Shown: positions 55,702 to 64,000 of the stretch, piece by piece
Layout of the letters: every line of letters begins with the position of its first letter
How positions within the stretch are numbered: position 1 is the first letter of the stretch
Source of the DNA: Fulvivirga sp. M361
GTDB taxonomy: Bacteria > Bacteroidota > Bacteroidia > Cytophagales > Cyclobacteriaceae
Direction: 5' to 3'
Length of the DNA: 64,000 bases
Assembly: GCF_007097395.1 (NCBI RefSeq)
Contig: NZ_VKDC01000013.1
Location: 62,001 to 126,000 of the forward strand
Position numbers and translations under genes: made by a program
The notes under the pieces: model-generated
What the model was told of the DNA's origin: nothing
What the model saw: only the letters and a program-made list of their open reading frames with translations
Databases searched by the model: none

Positions 55702-56862
55702 TTAATGTGGTTCATTCTTAGATTGACGATATAGTTTGTTCAAGTTTTCTAATAGCATTTTTTCTTCTCCTCCATGCATTAAATAGTCGCGAATGGGTGC
55801 TCCTGCACGGTCCTGGAAGTACATATGACCGTTGTAGCGTGGACGTAAAAAAGACCGGTCGAGTGCAGGTAATGTATTTTTGAAGAAATCCGCGCTCAGT
55901 GCATTTGTATTTTCATCCGTCCATGCCTGCCGGTGCCCGGGTTGTCCCCCGCCGTCAAAAAATACGGATCGCTGACATTCCGGAGAAGCTACGTATTCCA
56001 CATATTTCATCGCAGTGTCGATTTCCTTGCATTTGGCAGACACAGCCAGACCAGTGCCACCTAATGTGGAAATGGCTTTGCCTTTCCCTTTAATGTCTAT
56101 CATATCATGAAAGTGCAATGTTCTGCGGGCATAACCCTGACGACTGTAGTTGCTGTATCCGTAAGCCCATGGACAGTAGGCGAAACGATCTGTCAGGGTC
56201 ATGGCTTCATAAATATTGATCGGATTCCAGCCAAAGATCCGGGGGTCCATTTCAAGGGCCAGGGCACGCAGCATTTTTAACGCTTCCACGCCAATGGCAT
56301 TGCTTACCACCTGATCATCTTTTATACATACATCCTCCCCCAGGGTACAGCACATCATATAAAAGTTCATCAATGTATCCTGGGGAATGCCAGGCATGAT
56401 GACCAGGCCTTTTCTTGACAACCTCAATAAATCGTCATAATTCTCAGGGAGTGGTAACTCATTTTTCTTAAGTATGTCTGGCCTGCTGGCCGCTACAGGC
56501 GTAGCAGCATCGATTGCCAGTGCCCATTGATGTTCATTGGATGAGTAACTTTCGTGCGACCTTCCCACTGAATTTTTATCTAAATCGGCCATAAAAGCTT
56601 CAGAGAGATATTTGTCCAGCGGCAAAATGATATTGTTTTTAGCGGCGAATCCGGCCCATGGGTGGTCTATTACTAACAGGTCGTATCGCTCGGCCAACTG
56701 GTCAATGGGTTCGTCGGCAAATGCTTGTAGTGAACGTTTTTCCCAGTGAATCTCCACTTGTGGATTAAGTTCTGAAAAACGTTGCCCTGTGGCTACCATT
56801 GAAGTAAACCCGCGGGAGTGATTCCAGGTAATTCCCTTCAGTTTGATCTGATGATTGTTCAT
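55702..56862 (-). CDS. Solute-binding-protein homologue without signal peptide (A)
   Basis: 386 residues. Family features of sugar-binding ABC proteins: [113 protein letters not shown]. The N-terminus [19 protein letters not shown] begins directly with the first strand, so there is no export signal. First gene of the operon, 258 bp downstream of the AraC gene. It is only distantly like the second binding protein at 52143. Role unknown: cytoplasmic sensor, carrier or enzyme subunit. Confidence 0.82.
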   Translation of the reverse strand: MNNHQIKLKGITWNHSRGFTSMVATGQRFSELNPQVEIHWEKRSLQAFADEPIDQLAERYDLLVIDHPWAGFAAKNNIILPLDKYLSEAFMADLDKNSVGRSHESYSSNEHQWALAIDAATPVAASRPDILKKNELPLPENYDDLLRLSRKGLVIMPGIPQDTLMNFYMMCCTLGEDVCIKDDQVVSNAIGVEALKMLRALALEMDPRIFGWNPINIYEAMTLTDRFAYCPWAYGYSNYSRQGYARRTLHFHDMIDIKGKGKAISTLGGTGLAVSAKCKEIDTAMKYVEYVASPECQRSVFFDGGGQPGHRQAWTDENTNALSADFFKNTLPALDRSFLRPRYNGHMYFQDRAGAPIRDYLMHGGEEKMLLENLNKLYRQSKNEPH

Positions 56863-56963
56863 GATCCCAGTAAATAGATGCAGGCGGAAAATCCGTCCAC
56901 GGTTTGGCTTTGATTTTGTCTTTGACCAATACCATATTTTGGATGATATCAGCCAGTTATAAT

Positions 56964-56994
56964 TAAGTATTTTAAGACACTTAATTTATACTTA
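56964..56994. promoter_or_regulatory. Nested palindrome upstream of the binding-protein/CoA-transferase operon
   Basis: TAAGTAT (56964-56970) and ATACTTA (56988-56994) enclose TTAAG (56972-56976) and CTTAA (56980-56984), so the whole 31-bp block is nearly symmetrical. It lies about 100 bp before the first operon gene and is a candidate operator, perhaps for the AraC-type regulator next door. Confidence 0.4.
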
Positions 56995-57120
56995 CAAAGC
57001 TCGTTACTTCAAAAGGCTTAGGCTTGTTTTTAGCCGACACATTTTTATACTTTACCGACAAATGTCCTGTGAAGAGCGGTTCGGAAGACTTTTTTTATAC
57101 CTAAAATGAAAAGGGTGGTT

Positions 57121-57987
57121 TTAAACAAATCCGTGTACTTTACGGTACTGACCGGGAGCACAACCTACTTTTTTCTTAAATACACGACTGTAATATTGCT
57201 GACAACTGAAACCTGAGGCTTCGCTGATCTCTTTTTGTGTTTTAGTGGAAGTAAGTAGCAATAGCTGGGCCATTTCAATACGCTTATTGTTAATGTATTC
57301 AACAGGTAGCAGACCTGTAATGTGTTTGAACCGACGTGTAAAATGATCTGTTGAGTAACATGCGATCTCAGCCAGGTGCTCCATCCTGATTTCTTGTTTG
57401 AGGTGGGTGTGAATATATTTAAACACCTCCCTCAGGTGTGAGATTTGAGTGAAGTTGATATTAATTTCCTCTGTTTGTTTGATAAAACGTGAAAGGATCT
57501 GTCTGAGGATGCCGTTGGTTTCCAGCGCAGCAATACCATTTCCTTTGTAGAAAGATGAAGCTGCCCAGTTTCGTCTCTGATACACTTTTGGGTCGCTTTG
57601 GACTAATGCAGCGTCCTTATTTATTTTTACTAACCTATCGAAAAGTTGGTAATCAAGAGGGAGCGCTTTCACTTCATGGTAAAATGGTACGCTATCGAAA
57701 ATCTTCAAACCATCAGTGAGCTGATTGGTGAAATGGATATAATATTGTGAAAGTTTATCGTCAGGACAGCCATAGCTGCAATGGACATAGCTGGGAATAA
57801 GATATAGATGGCCGGGTTTGAGTTCATACCGTTGGTTATTTGGACAAATATAGCCGCCACCCTCAGTAATAAGGTATATTCTGGTAAATGGACTTACTAC
57901 ATTAGTGTAGTTCCAGCTTTTGTTCAACTCGCAATATGCAGTATTTAGCAGTTGTACTCTAAGTTCTTCTATAAGGTAGGGCACCAT
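57121..57987 (-). CDS. AraC-family transcriptional regulator
   Basis: 288 residues. The N-terminal cupin-like sensor has LYLITEGGGYICPNNQRYELKPGHLYLIPSYVHCSYGC; the C-terminal pair of helix-turn-helix units is at about 185-285: IRMEHLAEIACYSTDHFTRRFKHITGLLPVEYINNKRIEMAQLLL and KEISEASGFSCQQYYSRVFKKKVGCAPGQYRK. AraC proteins with this sensor usually bind a sugar. It is upstream of and in the same direction as the CoA-transferase operon, so it is the likely activator. Confidence 0.9.
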   Translation of the reverse strand: MVPYLIEELRVQLLNTAYCELNKSWNYTNVVSPFTRIYLITEGGGYICPNNQRYELKPGHLYLIPSYVHCSYGCPDDKLSQYYIHFTNQLTDGLKIFDSVPFYHEVKALPLDYQLFDRLVKINKDAALVQSDPKVYQRRNWAASSFYKGNGIAALETNGILRQILSRFIKQTEEININFTQISHLREVFKYIHTHLKQEIRMEHLAEIACYSTDHFTRRFKHITGLLPVEYINNKRIEMAQLLLLTSTKTQKEISEASGFSCQQYYSRVFKKKVGCAPGQYRKVHGFV

Positions 57988-58276
57988 GGCTTACTTTGTT
58001 GTAATTCCACTTGATACAATCAAAAATATACGTTAAGATCGTATTTGTATAAAAATGTACCGTGTTTTTGCAACAATTCAAACGGCTTGTTTAATAGGTT
58101 TGTAGGAAGAATCCAACGTTTGTTTTAGAACTCGAGGTGCTTAATTCAGGGTTGTTAGTAGTTTATTTCAGGATTCAGTGGAGTGCTTTTTTATTGTGGC
58201 GTTCTACTGACTTGATGACGTTTAGTGTGAGGTCAAGCGAAAATCACCCTGGTAAGAGGCCTGAAAATTAATTACA

Positions 58277-59344
58277 ATGACACCAAATCCCATAGTAGGT
58301 ACAGGTTTACATGCCATAGGCGGTATATCCGCAGCTAGTTGTTACATGCCTTTTGAAAAGGTCAAACAATGGTCGTGGGAAGTCTTTTGGATCGTTCAGG
58401 CGCTTTTTGCCTGGCTCATCATGCCACTGGTTATAGGTTACTTTACTGTTCCTGATCTGTTTCTTGTACTTCAGAAAGCGCCTTCCTCTATATTCTGGTC
58501 AGCTTTTTTATTAGGCGCTACCTATGGTTTTGGCGGACTCTCTTTTGGATATGCTATACGTAATATCGGATACTCTCTTACCTATACGATCTCCATAGGC
58601 ATCTCTGCTGTTTTGGGTACGGTGATCCCTTTAATGCTCAATGGAAAATTAATTGAGCAGTTCACCCGACCTGGCGGTGGGATCGTTTTGGCAGGTATGC
58701 TTATATCCATAGTAGGTGTGGCCCTTTGTGGCAAGGCCGGATTTATGAAAGAGCGGTTTCTTGCTAAAAAATCCGGAGAAAAATCTTCTAATTTCAATAT
58801 GTCAAAAGGACTGCTGCTGACATTGATAGGAGGGACATTATCTGCTATATGGGGTGTATCACTTGAAGTAGGGCAGCCCATTTCAGATATCGCTGCGGAA
58901 CATGGCGCCGGGCACTTTGAAGGCAATGCCAAACTTATTGTTTCTTCTCTCGGATGCCTGGCTACTAACCTGGTATGGTTTTCAATAAGCACTATACGTG
59001 ACGGATCTATCAAACATCTTTTTACTACTAAATTGATAGGAGGGAAACAGTATGCAAGCAATTTTTCGTTATCGGCTCTGGCTGGTTCTCTCTGGTATAT
59101 CCAGTTCTTCTTTTATGGTGTTGGTCATGTGAGAATGGGTAGCTTCCAATTCACCAGTTGGGCATTACATATGTCAATGCTTATTTTCTTTAGTTATATT
59201 ATTGGTGTGATCATGAAGGAATGGAAAAGTGTAGATAAAAAGACGTATTCATCTCTTCTGGTGGCACTGGTTATATTGGTGATCTCTTTCGTGGTCATGA
59301 CTTACGGTAGCTATGTAGGAGAATTATCCAGTACCGGGCATTAA
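58277..59344 (+). CDS. rhaT: L-rhamnose/proton symporter-like permease, RhaT family
   Basis: 355 residues with about ten membrane segments and no signal peptide. RhaT-type landmarks: ISAASCYMPFEKVKQWSWEVFWIVQALFAW, LLGATYGFGGLSFGYAIRNIGYSLTYTISIGISAVLGT, GGTLSAIWGVSLEVGQPISD and YIQFFFYGVGHVRMG. E. coli RhaT imports L-rhamnose, and relatives take up other deoxy or sulfonated sugars. It starts opposite to the AraC gene with 289 bp between them. This could be the importer for the sugar handled by the operon at 48654-56862. Confidence 0.88.
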   Translation: MTPNPIVGTGLHAIGGISAASCYMPFEKVKQWSWEVFWIVQALFAWLIMPLVIGYFTVPDLFLVLQKAPSSIFWSAFLLGATYGFGGLSFGYAIRNIGYSLTYTISIGISAVLGTVIPLMLNGKLIEQFTRPGGGIVLAGMLISIVGVALCGKAGFMKERFLAKKSGEKSSNFNMSKGLLLTLIGGTLSAIWGVSLEVGQPISDIAAEHGAGHFEGNAKLIVSSLGCLATNLVWFSISTIRDGSIKHLFTTKLIGGKQYASNFSLSALAGSLWYIQFFFYGVGHVRMGSFQFTSWALHMSMLIFFSYIIGVIMKEWKSVDKKTYSSLLVALVILVISFVVMTYGSYVGELSSTGH

Positions 59345-59647
59345 CGTGATTTTAGGGTAAAGTGATCCCGTTTATTTGGTCTTTTTCGGGAAGTTTTGAT
59401 TTACATGCTTCCCTGAAATTTTCGCATAGCGATCAGGGATCATTCCTTGGTATGATGTAAAGCGATTTATTCTACGTCCGGCGATTATGAGATTGCTTCT
59501 TCCTATGTTGTCATCGCAAAGATGTTAGCATTCTTGTCACAGAAAGGAGGAGACTACGATTGCACGCTGTCGCTAAAGCTTTAGCATAGAAGCCGGCAGT
59601 CTCCTTCTATCTTGTTAGTACAAATGGGTTACACCGTTAGCGTTCTA
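59345..59647. other. Intergenic region with inverted-repeat structure
   Basis: About 303 bp between convergent genes. A weak hairpin GGGAAG (59388-59393) / CTTCCC (59408-59413) follows the RhaT-like gene, and the REP-like structure described next occupies the right half. No gene is visible. Confidence 0.5.
59541..59608. repeat. REP-like palindromic intergenic element
   Basis: GGAGACT (59549-59555) and AGTCTCC (59598-59604) form the outer stem, extended by AGAA/TTCT with bulges. The loop contains the perfect 14-bp palindrome GCTAAAGCTTTAGC (59572-59585). A GAGATTGCTTC sequence just upstream resembles common Bacteroidetes intergenic repeats. It may also terminate both convergent genes. Confidence 0.45.
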
Positions 59648-60664
59648 TTAATTTAATACAGTAAGTACTTTGATCTCATTGGATTCAGGGCTTGCCCAAC
59701 CATCGAAATCTGTCAGGATCTTTTCAAAGGCAACTTCGCTGGTGATATAAGCTGTCGTGTTGAACTTTCCTTCCCTTAATACTTTCATTACAAATTCAAA
59801 GTCCTCCAAAGTAGCATTACGGCTGCACATTAGCGTTGTTTCTTTGGCATGTATAGCAGGGTGAGTAAACGTAAGGTCACCTTTGAAAAGGCCTACAAGT
59901 ACATAGCTGCCACCATGTTTCATATAGTCCGTTCCACCTTCGATAGCCTTTTTGCTTCCAGTGGCATCAAAAACAGTTTGGGCGAGGTGTCCTTCCGTAA
60001 TGGATTCTATTTGCTCTTTTGGATTGTTTAGGGCGTTAACTATGTGATCTGCACCAAATTGATCTTTTACCATAGCCAAACGATGTTCATTAATATCCAC
60101 AGCAATTACTTTTGCGCCAAGGTATTTGCACAGCTGGATAATACCAATACCGATGGGGCCGCACCCCATTACCACTACCGTTTCGCCTGTTTTGACATCA
60201 GCGCGCCTGATCGCATGAGCTCCTATCGCTAAGGGTTCTACAATGGCTATTTCATTGAGGTCCAAATCATTGGCTTTTAGTAGTAATCGGGTGGGAAGGG
60301 AGATAACTTCCTGCATACCACCATCCGTGTGTACTCCGAAAACCTGTATATTTTGACAGCAATTGGATTTACCTGATTGACAGGCGTCACAACTCCCACA
60401 GTTAATGTAGGGCATAATAACCGCCTTATCCCCTTTTTTTAAACCTTCCGGGTTATCGGATATTTCCAATATTTCTGTAGCCAGCTCATGCCCCAGTATC
60501 CTTGGGTAAGAGAAAAACGGCTGATTTCCTTTAAAAGCATGTAGATCTGTACCACATATACCTACTCTTTTTACGGCTAATAATGCCTCTCCCTCTGTAT
60601 TCTCAGGTTGTTCCCGGTGCTTTAATTCAAATTTCAAGGTCTTTTCGCAAACTATATACTGCAT
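59648..60664 (-). CDS. Zinc-dependent alcohol dehydrogenase, MDR family (deoxysugar locus)
   Basis: 338 residues from ATG 60664 (MQYIVCEKTLKFEL); a longer frame to 60811 would run through the LacI operator and gene and is rejected. Catalytic zinc site in RVGICGTDLHAFKGN and ILGHELATEI, complete structural zinc loop CGSCDACQSGKSNCC, and nucleotide motif VVVMGCGPIGIGIIQL. Sorbitol/galactitol/threonine dehydrogenase relatives. Divergent from the LacI gene with a shared operator; in the fuconolactonase cluster it probably oxidises a deoxysugar or its acid. Confidence 0.9.
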   Translation of the reverse strand: MQYIVCEKTLKFELKHREQPENTEGEALLAVKRVGICGTDLHAFKGNQPFFSYPRILGHELATEILEISDNPEGLKKGDKAVIMPYINCGSCDACQSGKSNCCQNIQVFGVHTDGGMQEVISLPTRLLLKANDLDLNEIAIVEPLAIGAHAIRRADVKTGETVVVMGCGPIGIGIIQLCKYLGAKVIAVDINEHRLAMVKDQFGADHIVNALNNPKEQIESITEGHLAQTVFDATGSKKAIEGGTDYMKHGGSYVLVGLFKGDLTFTHPAIHAKETTLMCSRNATLEDFEFVMKVLREGKFNTTAYITSEVAFEKILTDFDGWASPESNEIKVLTVLN

Positions 60665-60695
60665 TGTTTTATATTTAAAAGTGTGATTAAAGGAG

Positions 60696-60715
60696 TTGTT
60701 CAAACCTTTGAACAA
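60696..60715. promoter_or_regulatory. LacI operator 1 (perfect palindrome)
   Basis: TTGTTCAAA (60696-60704), CC, TTTGAACAA (60707-60715): perfect 9-bp arms in the 57-bp gap between the zinc dehydrogenase and LacI genes. The core TTCAAA/TTTGAA is repeated in operator 2. Confidence 0.75.
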
Positions 60716-60721
60716 ATATAA

Positions 60722-61747
60722 ATGAGCTTGAGAAAGAAAACAACTATTGTAGATATTGCAAATCATCTTGGTATAACCCCTTCGGCCGTATCCAAGGCTT
60801 TTAGCGGGCACCCAAGAATAAGCGATAAAACAAAAAAAGCTGTATTGGCTACTGCTGAGAAGCTGGGTTATCAGCCCAATTACCTGGCTACGGGGCTTAG
60901 AAAGGGTAGAAGTGGGCTGATAGGGGTGTTAGTGCCGGGAATACATTTGAGTTTTTTTGGTACGGTTATTAAAGCGATTGAAGAAACATTGGGTGAAGGC
61001 GGATATAATGTGATCATAGCCCAGTCACAAGACAGTCATGAAAAAGAGTCTGCACACCTGGAAGGGTTTATAAAAGCGCAGGTAGAAGGCATCATAGCTT
61101 CCGTAGCGCTTGATACCAGGTCTGCAGATCACTATAAAAGAATAGGAGCGCAAGTACCTGTGGTACTTTTTGACAGGACTTTGAGAGAGCTGGAAGTAAG
61201 CAAAGTGGTAGTAGATGATCATCTGGGAAGCGTCAAAGCGGTGGATCATCTTGTTTCCAAAGGATACCGTAAAGTGGCACATATAGGTGGTTATGAGCAT
61301 ATTGAGCCATTTAGATTACGTATACAGGGGTACAGGGAAGCATTGGATAAACATAACCTTGACGTGCCGGAAGAATACCTAAGGCAGTGTAAATTAACCA
61401 TTACAGATGGTAAGGAGATTATGTGTGATCTGCTGGATTTGCCCCAACCACCGGACGCTATTTACGCCGCCAGTGATCTGCCCGCTTATGGCGCTTTGAC
61501 CGTGCTAAAAGAGCGGGGATACAAAATTCCGGAAGAATTTGGGATAGTTGGCTTTAGTAATGAAGCGTATACATCCATGGTAACTCCTACCATTACCACT
61601 ATGGAGCAACATACCGAGAATATAGGTTTACTGGCTGCTAAATCAGTCATGGACCAGCTGGACCACCTCTATCATGGAAAAGAGTATATACCTCAACAGA
61701 ATGTACTTACTCCGAAATTAATTGTCAGGGATTCCACCAATCGCTGA
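60722..61747 (+). CDS. LacI-family transcriptional regulator
   Basis: 341 residues. Helix-turn-helix at the N-terminus: TTIVDIANHLGITPSAVSKAFSGHPRISDKTKKAVLATAEKLGYQPNYLATGLRKGRSGLIGVLVP, with the hinge helix typical of LacI. The C-terminal part is the periplasmic-binding-protein-like effector domain (GIIASVALD, VVLFDRTL, VVVDDHLGSVKAVDHLVSKGYRKVAHIGG, PDAIYAASDLPAYGAL, GIVGFSNEAYTSMVTPTITT). The two flanking palindromes suggest that it controls itself, the zinc dehydrogenase and the lactonase-permease genes. The inducer is probably a deoxysugar or its lactone (inferred from neighbours). Confidence 0.93.
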   Translation: MSLRKKTTIVDIANHLGITPSAVSKAFSGHPRISDKTKKAVLATAEKLGYQPNYLATGLRKGRSGLIGVLVPGIHLSFFGTVIKAIEETLGEGGYNVIIAQSQDSHEKESAHLEGFIKAQVEGIIASVALDTRSADHYKRIGAQVPVVLFDRTLRELEVSKVVVDDHLGSVKAVDHLVSKGYRKVAHIGGYEHIEPFRLRIQGYREALDKHNLDVPEEYLRQCKLTITDGKEIMCDLLDLPQPPDAIYAASDLPAYGALTVLKERGYKIPEEFGIVGFSNEAYTSMVTPTITTMEQHTENIGLLAAKSVMDQLDHLYHGKEYIPQQNVLTPKLIVRDSTNR

Positions 61748-61760
61748 TAGTTTTTTTTGT

Positions 61761-61784
61761 ATTTAGTTCAAACGTTTGAACTAA
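61761..61784. promoter_or_regulatory. LacI operator 2 (perfect 24-bp palindrome)
   Basis: Arms TTTAGTTCAAAC (61761-61772) and GTTTGAACTAAA (61773-61784) are perfect, with a central CpG, typical of LacI-family operators. It lies 37 bp before the lactonase start. Confidence 0.85.
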
Positions 61785-61821
61785 ATTCCATACCTTAGTT
61801 CTGAATACCTAAAGTAACCGA

Positions 61822-62652
61822 ATGAAGGTAATAGATGCACATCAGCATTTCTGGAATTATGACCCTGCGGTACACACCTGGATGAGCGAACAGATGGACG
61901 TGATCAAAAAAGATTTCACCCCTGATCTGTTAAAGAAAGAACTGGAAGCTCATGATGTTAACGGATGTGTTGCGGTTCAGGCAGACCAGTCGGAAGATGA
62001 GACTATGTTTCTGATCGAACTGGCACGATCCAATGAATTTATCAAAGGTGTGGTAGGTTGGGTGGACTTGCAAAACAATAAAATAGAAGAGTATTTGTCT
62101 CGGTATGTTGATGAGCCTGTTGTTAAGGGTTTTAGACATGTGGTGCAGGACGAGGCCGACCCTGAGTTTATGCTGCGCAAGTCATTCCAACATGGTATAT
62201 CCGTATTAGGAGACCATGATTTTACGTATGACATTTTGATCTTTCCAAAACAACTTACTGCTGCTCTTCAGCTTGTACTCAATTTTCCTAACCAACCCTT
62301 TGTCATAGACCATCTGGCGAAACCTGATATCCGTGATCATGAGATGGGTCAATGGCAAAAATACATGTATGAGTTAGGCAAACACGACCATGTTTATTGT
62401 AAAATAAGTGGTATGGTCACCGAAGCAGATTGGCATGGCTGGAGCTATGAGGATTTCCTGCCCTACCTGGATAGTGTGCTGGAGGCGTTTGGACCACAAC
62501 GGCTTATGTATGGTTCAGATTGGCCTGTTTGCCTGTTGTCAGCTACTTATGGAAAGGTAAAGCATATCGTAGATCAGTACATTTCAACGTTATCATCATC
62601 GGAGCAATCTTTGATCATGGGAGAAAATGCCATCAAATTTTATCAATTATAA
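61822..62652 (+). CDS. Amidohydrolase-type sugar lactonase, L-fuconolactonase-like
   Basis: 276 residues of the COG3618 group. Metal-ligand histidines 7 and 9 are in IDAHQHFWN, and further conserved segments are VKGFRHVVQ, PFVIDHLAKPDI, VYCKISGMVTEADW and LMYGSDWPVC. Relatives hydrolyse L-fucono- or L-rhamnono-lactone to the acid in oxidative deoxysugar catabolism. A FucP-like permease follows 42 bp downstream, which favours L-fucose. The dehydratase and aldolase steps are not in the window. Confidence 0.88.
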   Translation: MKVIDAHQHFWNYDPAVHTWMSEQMDVIKKDFTPDLLKKELEAHDVNGCVAVQADQSEDETMFLIELARSNEFIKGVVGWVDLQNNKIEEYLSRYVDEPVVKGFRHVVQDEADPEFMLRKSFQHGISVLGDHDFTYDILIFPKQLTAALQLVLNFPNQPFVIDHLAKPDIRDHEMGQWQKYMYELGKHDHVYCKISGMVTEADWHGWSYEDFLPYLDSVLEAFGPQRLMYGSDWPVCLLSATYGKVKHIVDQYISTLSSSEQSLIMGENAIKFYQL

Positions 62653-62694
62653 GGTATACGGTCCTATTACATATTCAACACATATCATACACCT

Positions 62695-64000
62695 ATGGAG
62701 AAGATCATTTCAAAGAAAAACCTTTTACCATTTATTTTAATTACTTCGTGCTTTGCGTTATGGGGTTTTGCTAATGACATTACCAACCCTATGGTAGCAG
62801 CGTTCGAAAAAATCTTTTTAACGGGAGCTACAGAAGCCACTCTCGTGCAGCTGGCCTTTTACGGAGGGTATGGCGTTATGGCATTTCCCGCGGCTTTATT
62901 TATAAGAAAATACTCTTATAAATCAGGAATTCTGCTGGGGTTAGGTTTATATGCGTTAGGAGGACTGATGTTTTTGCCGGCAAGTTCTATCGGAGAGTTT
63001 TACCCTTTTCTGATCGCCTATTTTATCATTACCTGTGGCCTGTCATTTCTGGAAACGAGTGCGAATCCTTATATCTTGTCCATGGGTTCTCCCCAGACTG
63101 CCACCCGACGGCTTAACCTGGCCCAGGCTTTTAATCCGATGGGATCACTGGCAGGGATGTTTGTCGCTTCCAACTTCATTCTGGCGAACCTGAATGACAA
63201 AGACAAGGCCAGCCGGATGGAACTTGAACCTGCAGCATTTGCATCCATCAAATCTCAGGACCTGGACGTAGTCAGTGGGCCGTACATTATCATCAGTATT
63301 GTAATTTTAACCGTTCTCGTACTCATTGCGATGAACAGGATGCCAGGTAATACAGCTGATGACAGCGGTCAGGCTATGGACCTTAAATCTATTTTTGGTC
63401 GTTTGGCAGGGAATAGAAAATATGTTTTGGGAGTGATTGCACAAATGTTCTACGTCGGCGCTCAGATCATGTGCTGGACATTTATCATTTACTATGGTAC
63501 CGAAGTCTTTATGGCCCGGGGAATGGGCGAAAAAGATGCACAGGTATTGTCCCAACAATACAATATTGCAGCTATGGTAGTCTTCGCCATTAGCAGGTTT
63601 GTTTGTACTTTTCTTCTTAGTTACATCCGTCCGGGCAGGCTTCTCATGCTACTGGCGTTAGGGGGGATACTACTTACCTTTGGAACCATATTCATAGGCG
63701 GTATCTATGGGCTTTATTGCCTTGTGGGTATATCTGCCTGTATGTCTTTAATGTTCCCGACTATTTATGGAATAGCGCTGGAAGGAATTTCAGGAGATGA
63801 TGCCAAGATCGCTGCAGCTGGACTTATCATGGCCATTATTGGAGGGACTTTTCTCCCTTTACTTCAGGCCGGGATTATAGACAGCTGGACGTTTGACTTC
63901 TTATCAGGGCCCAGAGCATCTTTTGTATTACCGCTATTGTGCTTTGTCGTCATCTCATTTTATGGATATAAAGTTTATGCCATGAATAATCAAATTTCGA
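62695..64000 (+). CDS. fucP: L-fucose permease-like MFS transporter (3' end missing)
   Basis: Starts with ATG 62695 and stays open to the last base: about 435 residues are visible, nearly the full length of E. coli FucP (438). Landmarks: LITSCFALWGFANDITNPMVAAFEKIF, FYGGYGVMAFPAALFIRKYSYKSGILLGLGLYA, FLETSANPYILSMGSPQTATRRLNLAQAFNPMGS, IAQMFYVGAQIMCWTFIIYY and SLMFPTIYGIALEG. These are typical of the FucP/GluP branch of the major facilitator superfamily (proton-linked hexose uptake). It is in the same unit as the lactonase. Confidence 0.92.
   Translation, partial: MEKIISKKNLLPFILITSCFALWGFANDITNPMVAAFEKIFLTGATEATLVQLAFYGGYGVMAFPAALFIRKYSYKSGILLGLGLYALGGLMFLPASSIGEFYPFLIAYFIITCGLSFLETSANPYILSMGSPQTATRRLNLAQAFNPMGSLAGMFVASNFILANLNDKDKASRMELEPAAFASIKSQDLDVVSGPYIIISIVILTVLVLIAMNRMPGNTADDSGQAMDLKSIFGRLAGNRKYVLGVIAQMFYVGAQIMCWTFIIYYGTEVFMARGMGEKDAQVLSQQYNIAAMVVFAISRFVCTFLLSYIRPGRLLMLLALGGILLTFGTIFIGGIYGLYCLVGISACMSLMFPTIYGIALEGISGDDAKIAAAGLIMAIIGGTFLPLLQAGIIDSWTFDFLSGPRASFVLPLLCFVVISFYGYKVYAMNNQIS

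Noticed and set aside
52143-56862. Ordinary ABC sugar importer
   Set aside because: Binding-protein homologues are present, but both lack export signals and no permease or ATPase gene is in or near the operon.
60665-60811. Longer start for the zinc dehydrogenase at 60811
   Set aside because: It would run through the LacI operator and into the divergent regulator gene; the family match starts at MQYIV (60664).
1-64000. CRISPR arrays, insertion sequences, rRNA, prophage genes
   Set aside because: Looked for regularly spaced repeats, transposase-like frames with terminal repeats and phage structural genes; none seen.

Overview
The window comes from a Bacteroidetes bacterium, most likely a marine member of the Cytophagales. 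The evidence is type IX secretion C-termini (positions 16569, 24874 and 35324), promoters of the TTTG-N19-TAnnTTTG type (best at 6795-6824, in front of tRNA-Cys), the lack of strong Shine-Dalgarno sequences, and a gene set for breaking down sulfated algal galactans. I see no insertion sequence, prophage, CRISPR array, rRNA or replication origin.

Layout. 1-4.1 kb: end of a MacB/FtsX-type permease, a serine hydrolase, an ABC ATPase and a TolC-like channel. 4.5-6.9 kb: ribosomal protein S1 and tRNA-Cys. 7.0-8.5 kb: an accessory patch with a DUF433 antitoxin, its broken DUF5615-type toxin, and a BLUF photoreceptor that has no ordinary start codon. 8.6-12.7 kb: tesA-like hydrolase divergent from ybbA-ybbP-like ABC genes, the arrangement known from E. 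coli. 12.7-22.3 kb: a large secreted SBBP/PKD protein, a DinB-like protein, a TerB-ABC-permease fusion, a lipoprotein and a response regulator.

22.6-39.0 kb is a polysaccharide-degradation region. It holds a secreted beta-helix protein and, on the minus strand, a polysaccharide deacetylase, a GH86-like agarase/porphyranase, a GH43, two GH2 enzymes, a sulfatase and a detached C-terminal domain of a GDSL hydrolase. Together they fit endo-cleavage of agar or porphyran, desulfation and exo-trimming. No SusC/SusD pair is in view.

39-48.5 kb holds unrelated small units: DoxX, a Crp/Fnr regulator, a 726-aa DUF4157 protein of the kind linked to contractile injection systems, an ECF sigma factor with its YCII partner, a DUF2914 membrane protein, a royal-jelly/yellow-like lipoprotein, and a VOC protein divergent from an HxlR regulator.

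48.6-64.0 kb is devoted to sugar and sugar-acid catabolism. An AraC regulator precedes a compact eight-gene minus-strand operon: two solute-binding-protein homologues without signal peptides, two CaiB/BaiF CoA-transferases, a Gfo/Idh/MocA dehydrogenase, a zinc alcohol dehydrogenase, a KduD-like SDR and a MaoC-type dehydratase. No ABC permease or ATPase accompanies the binding proteins. This is the most unusual system in the window; I infer a pathway that oxidises a sugar and handles the product as a CoA ester, with binding proteins in a non-transport role. Next to it lie a RhaT-like symporter and a LacI-controlled deoxysugar set (zinc dehydrogenase, LacI regulator, fuconolactonase-type amidohydrolase, FucP-like permease cut by the window edge). 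Two near-identical palindromic operators flank the LacI gene.
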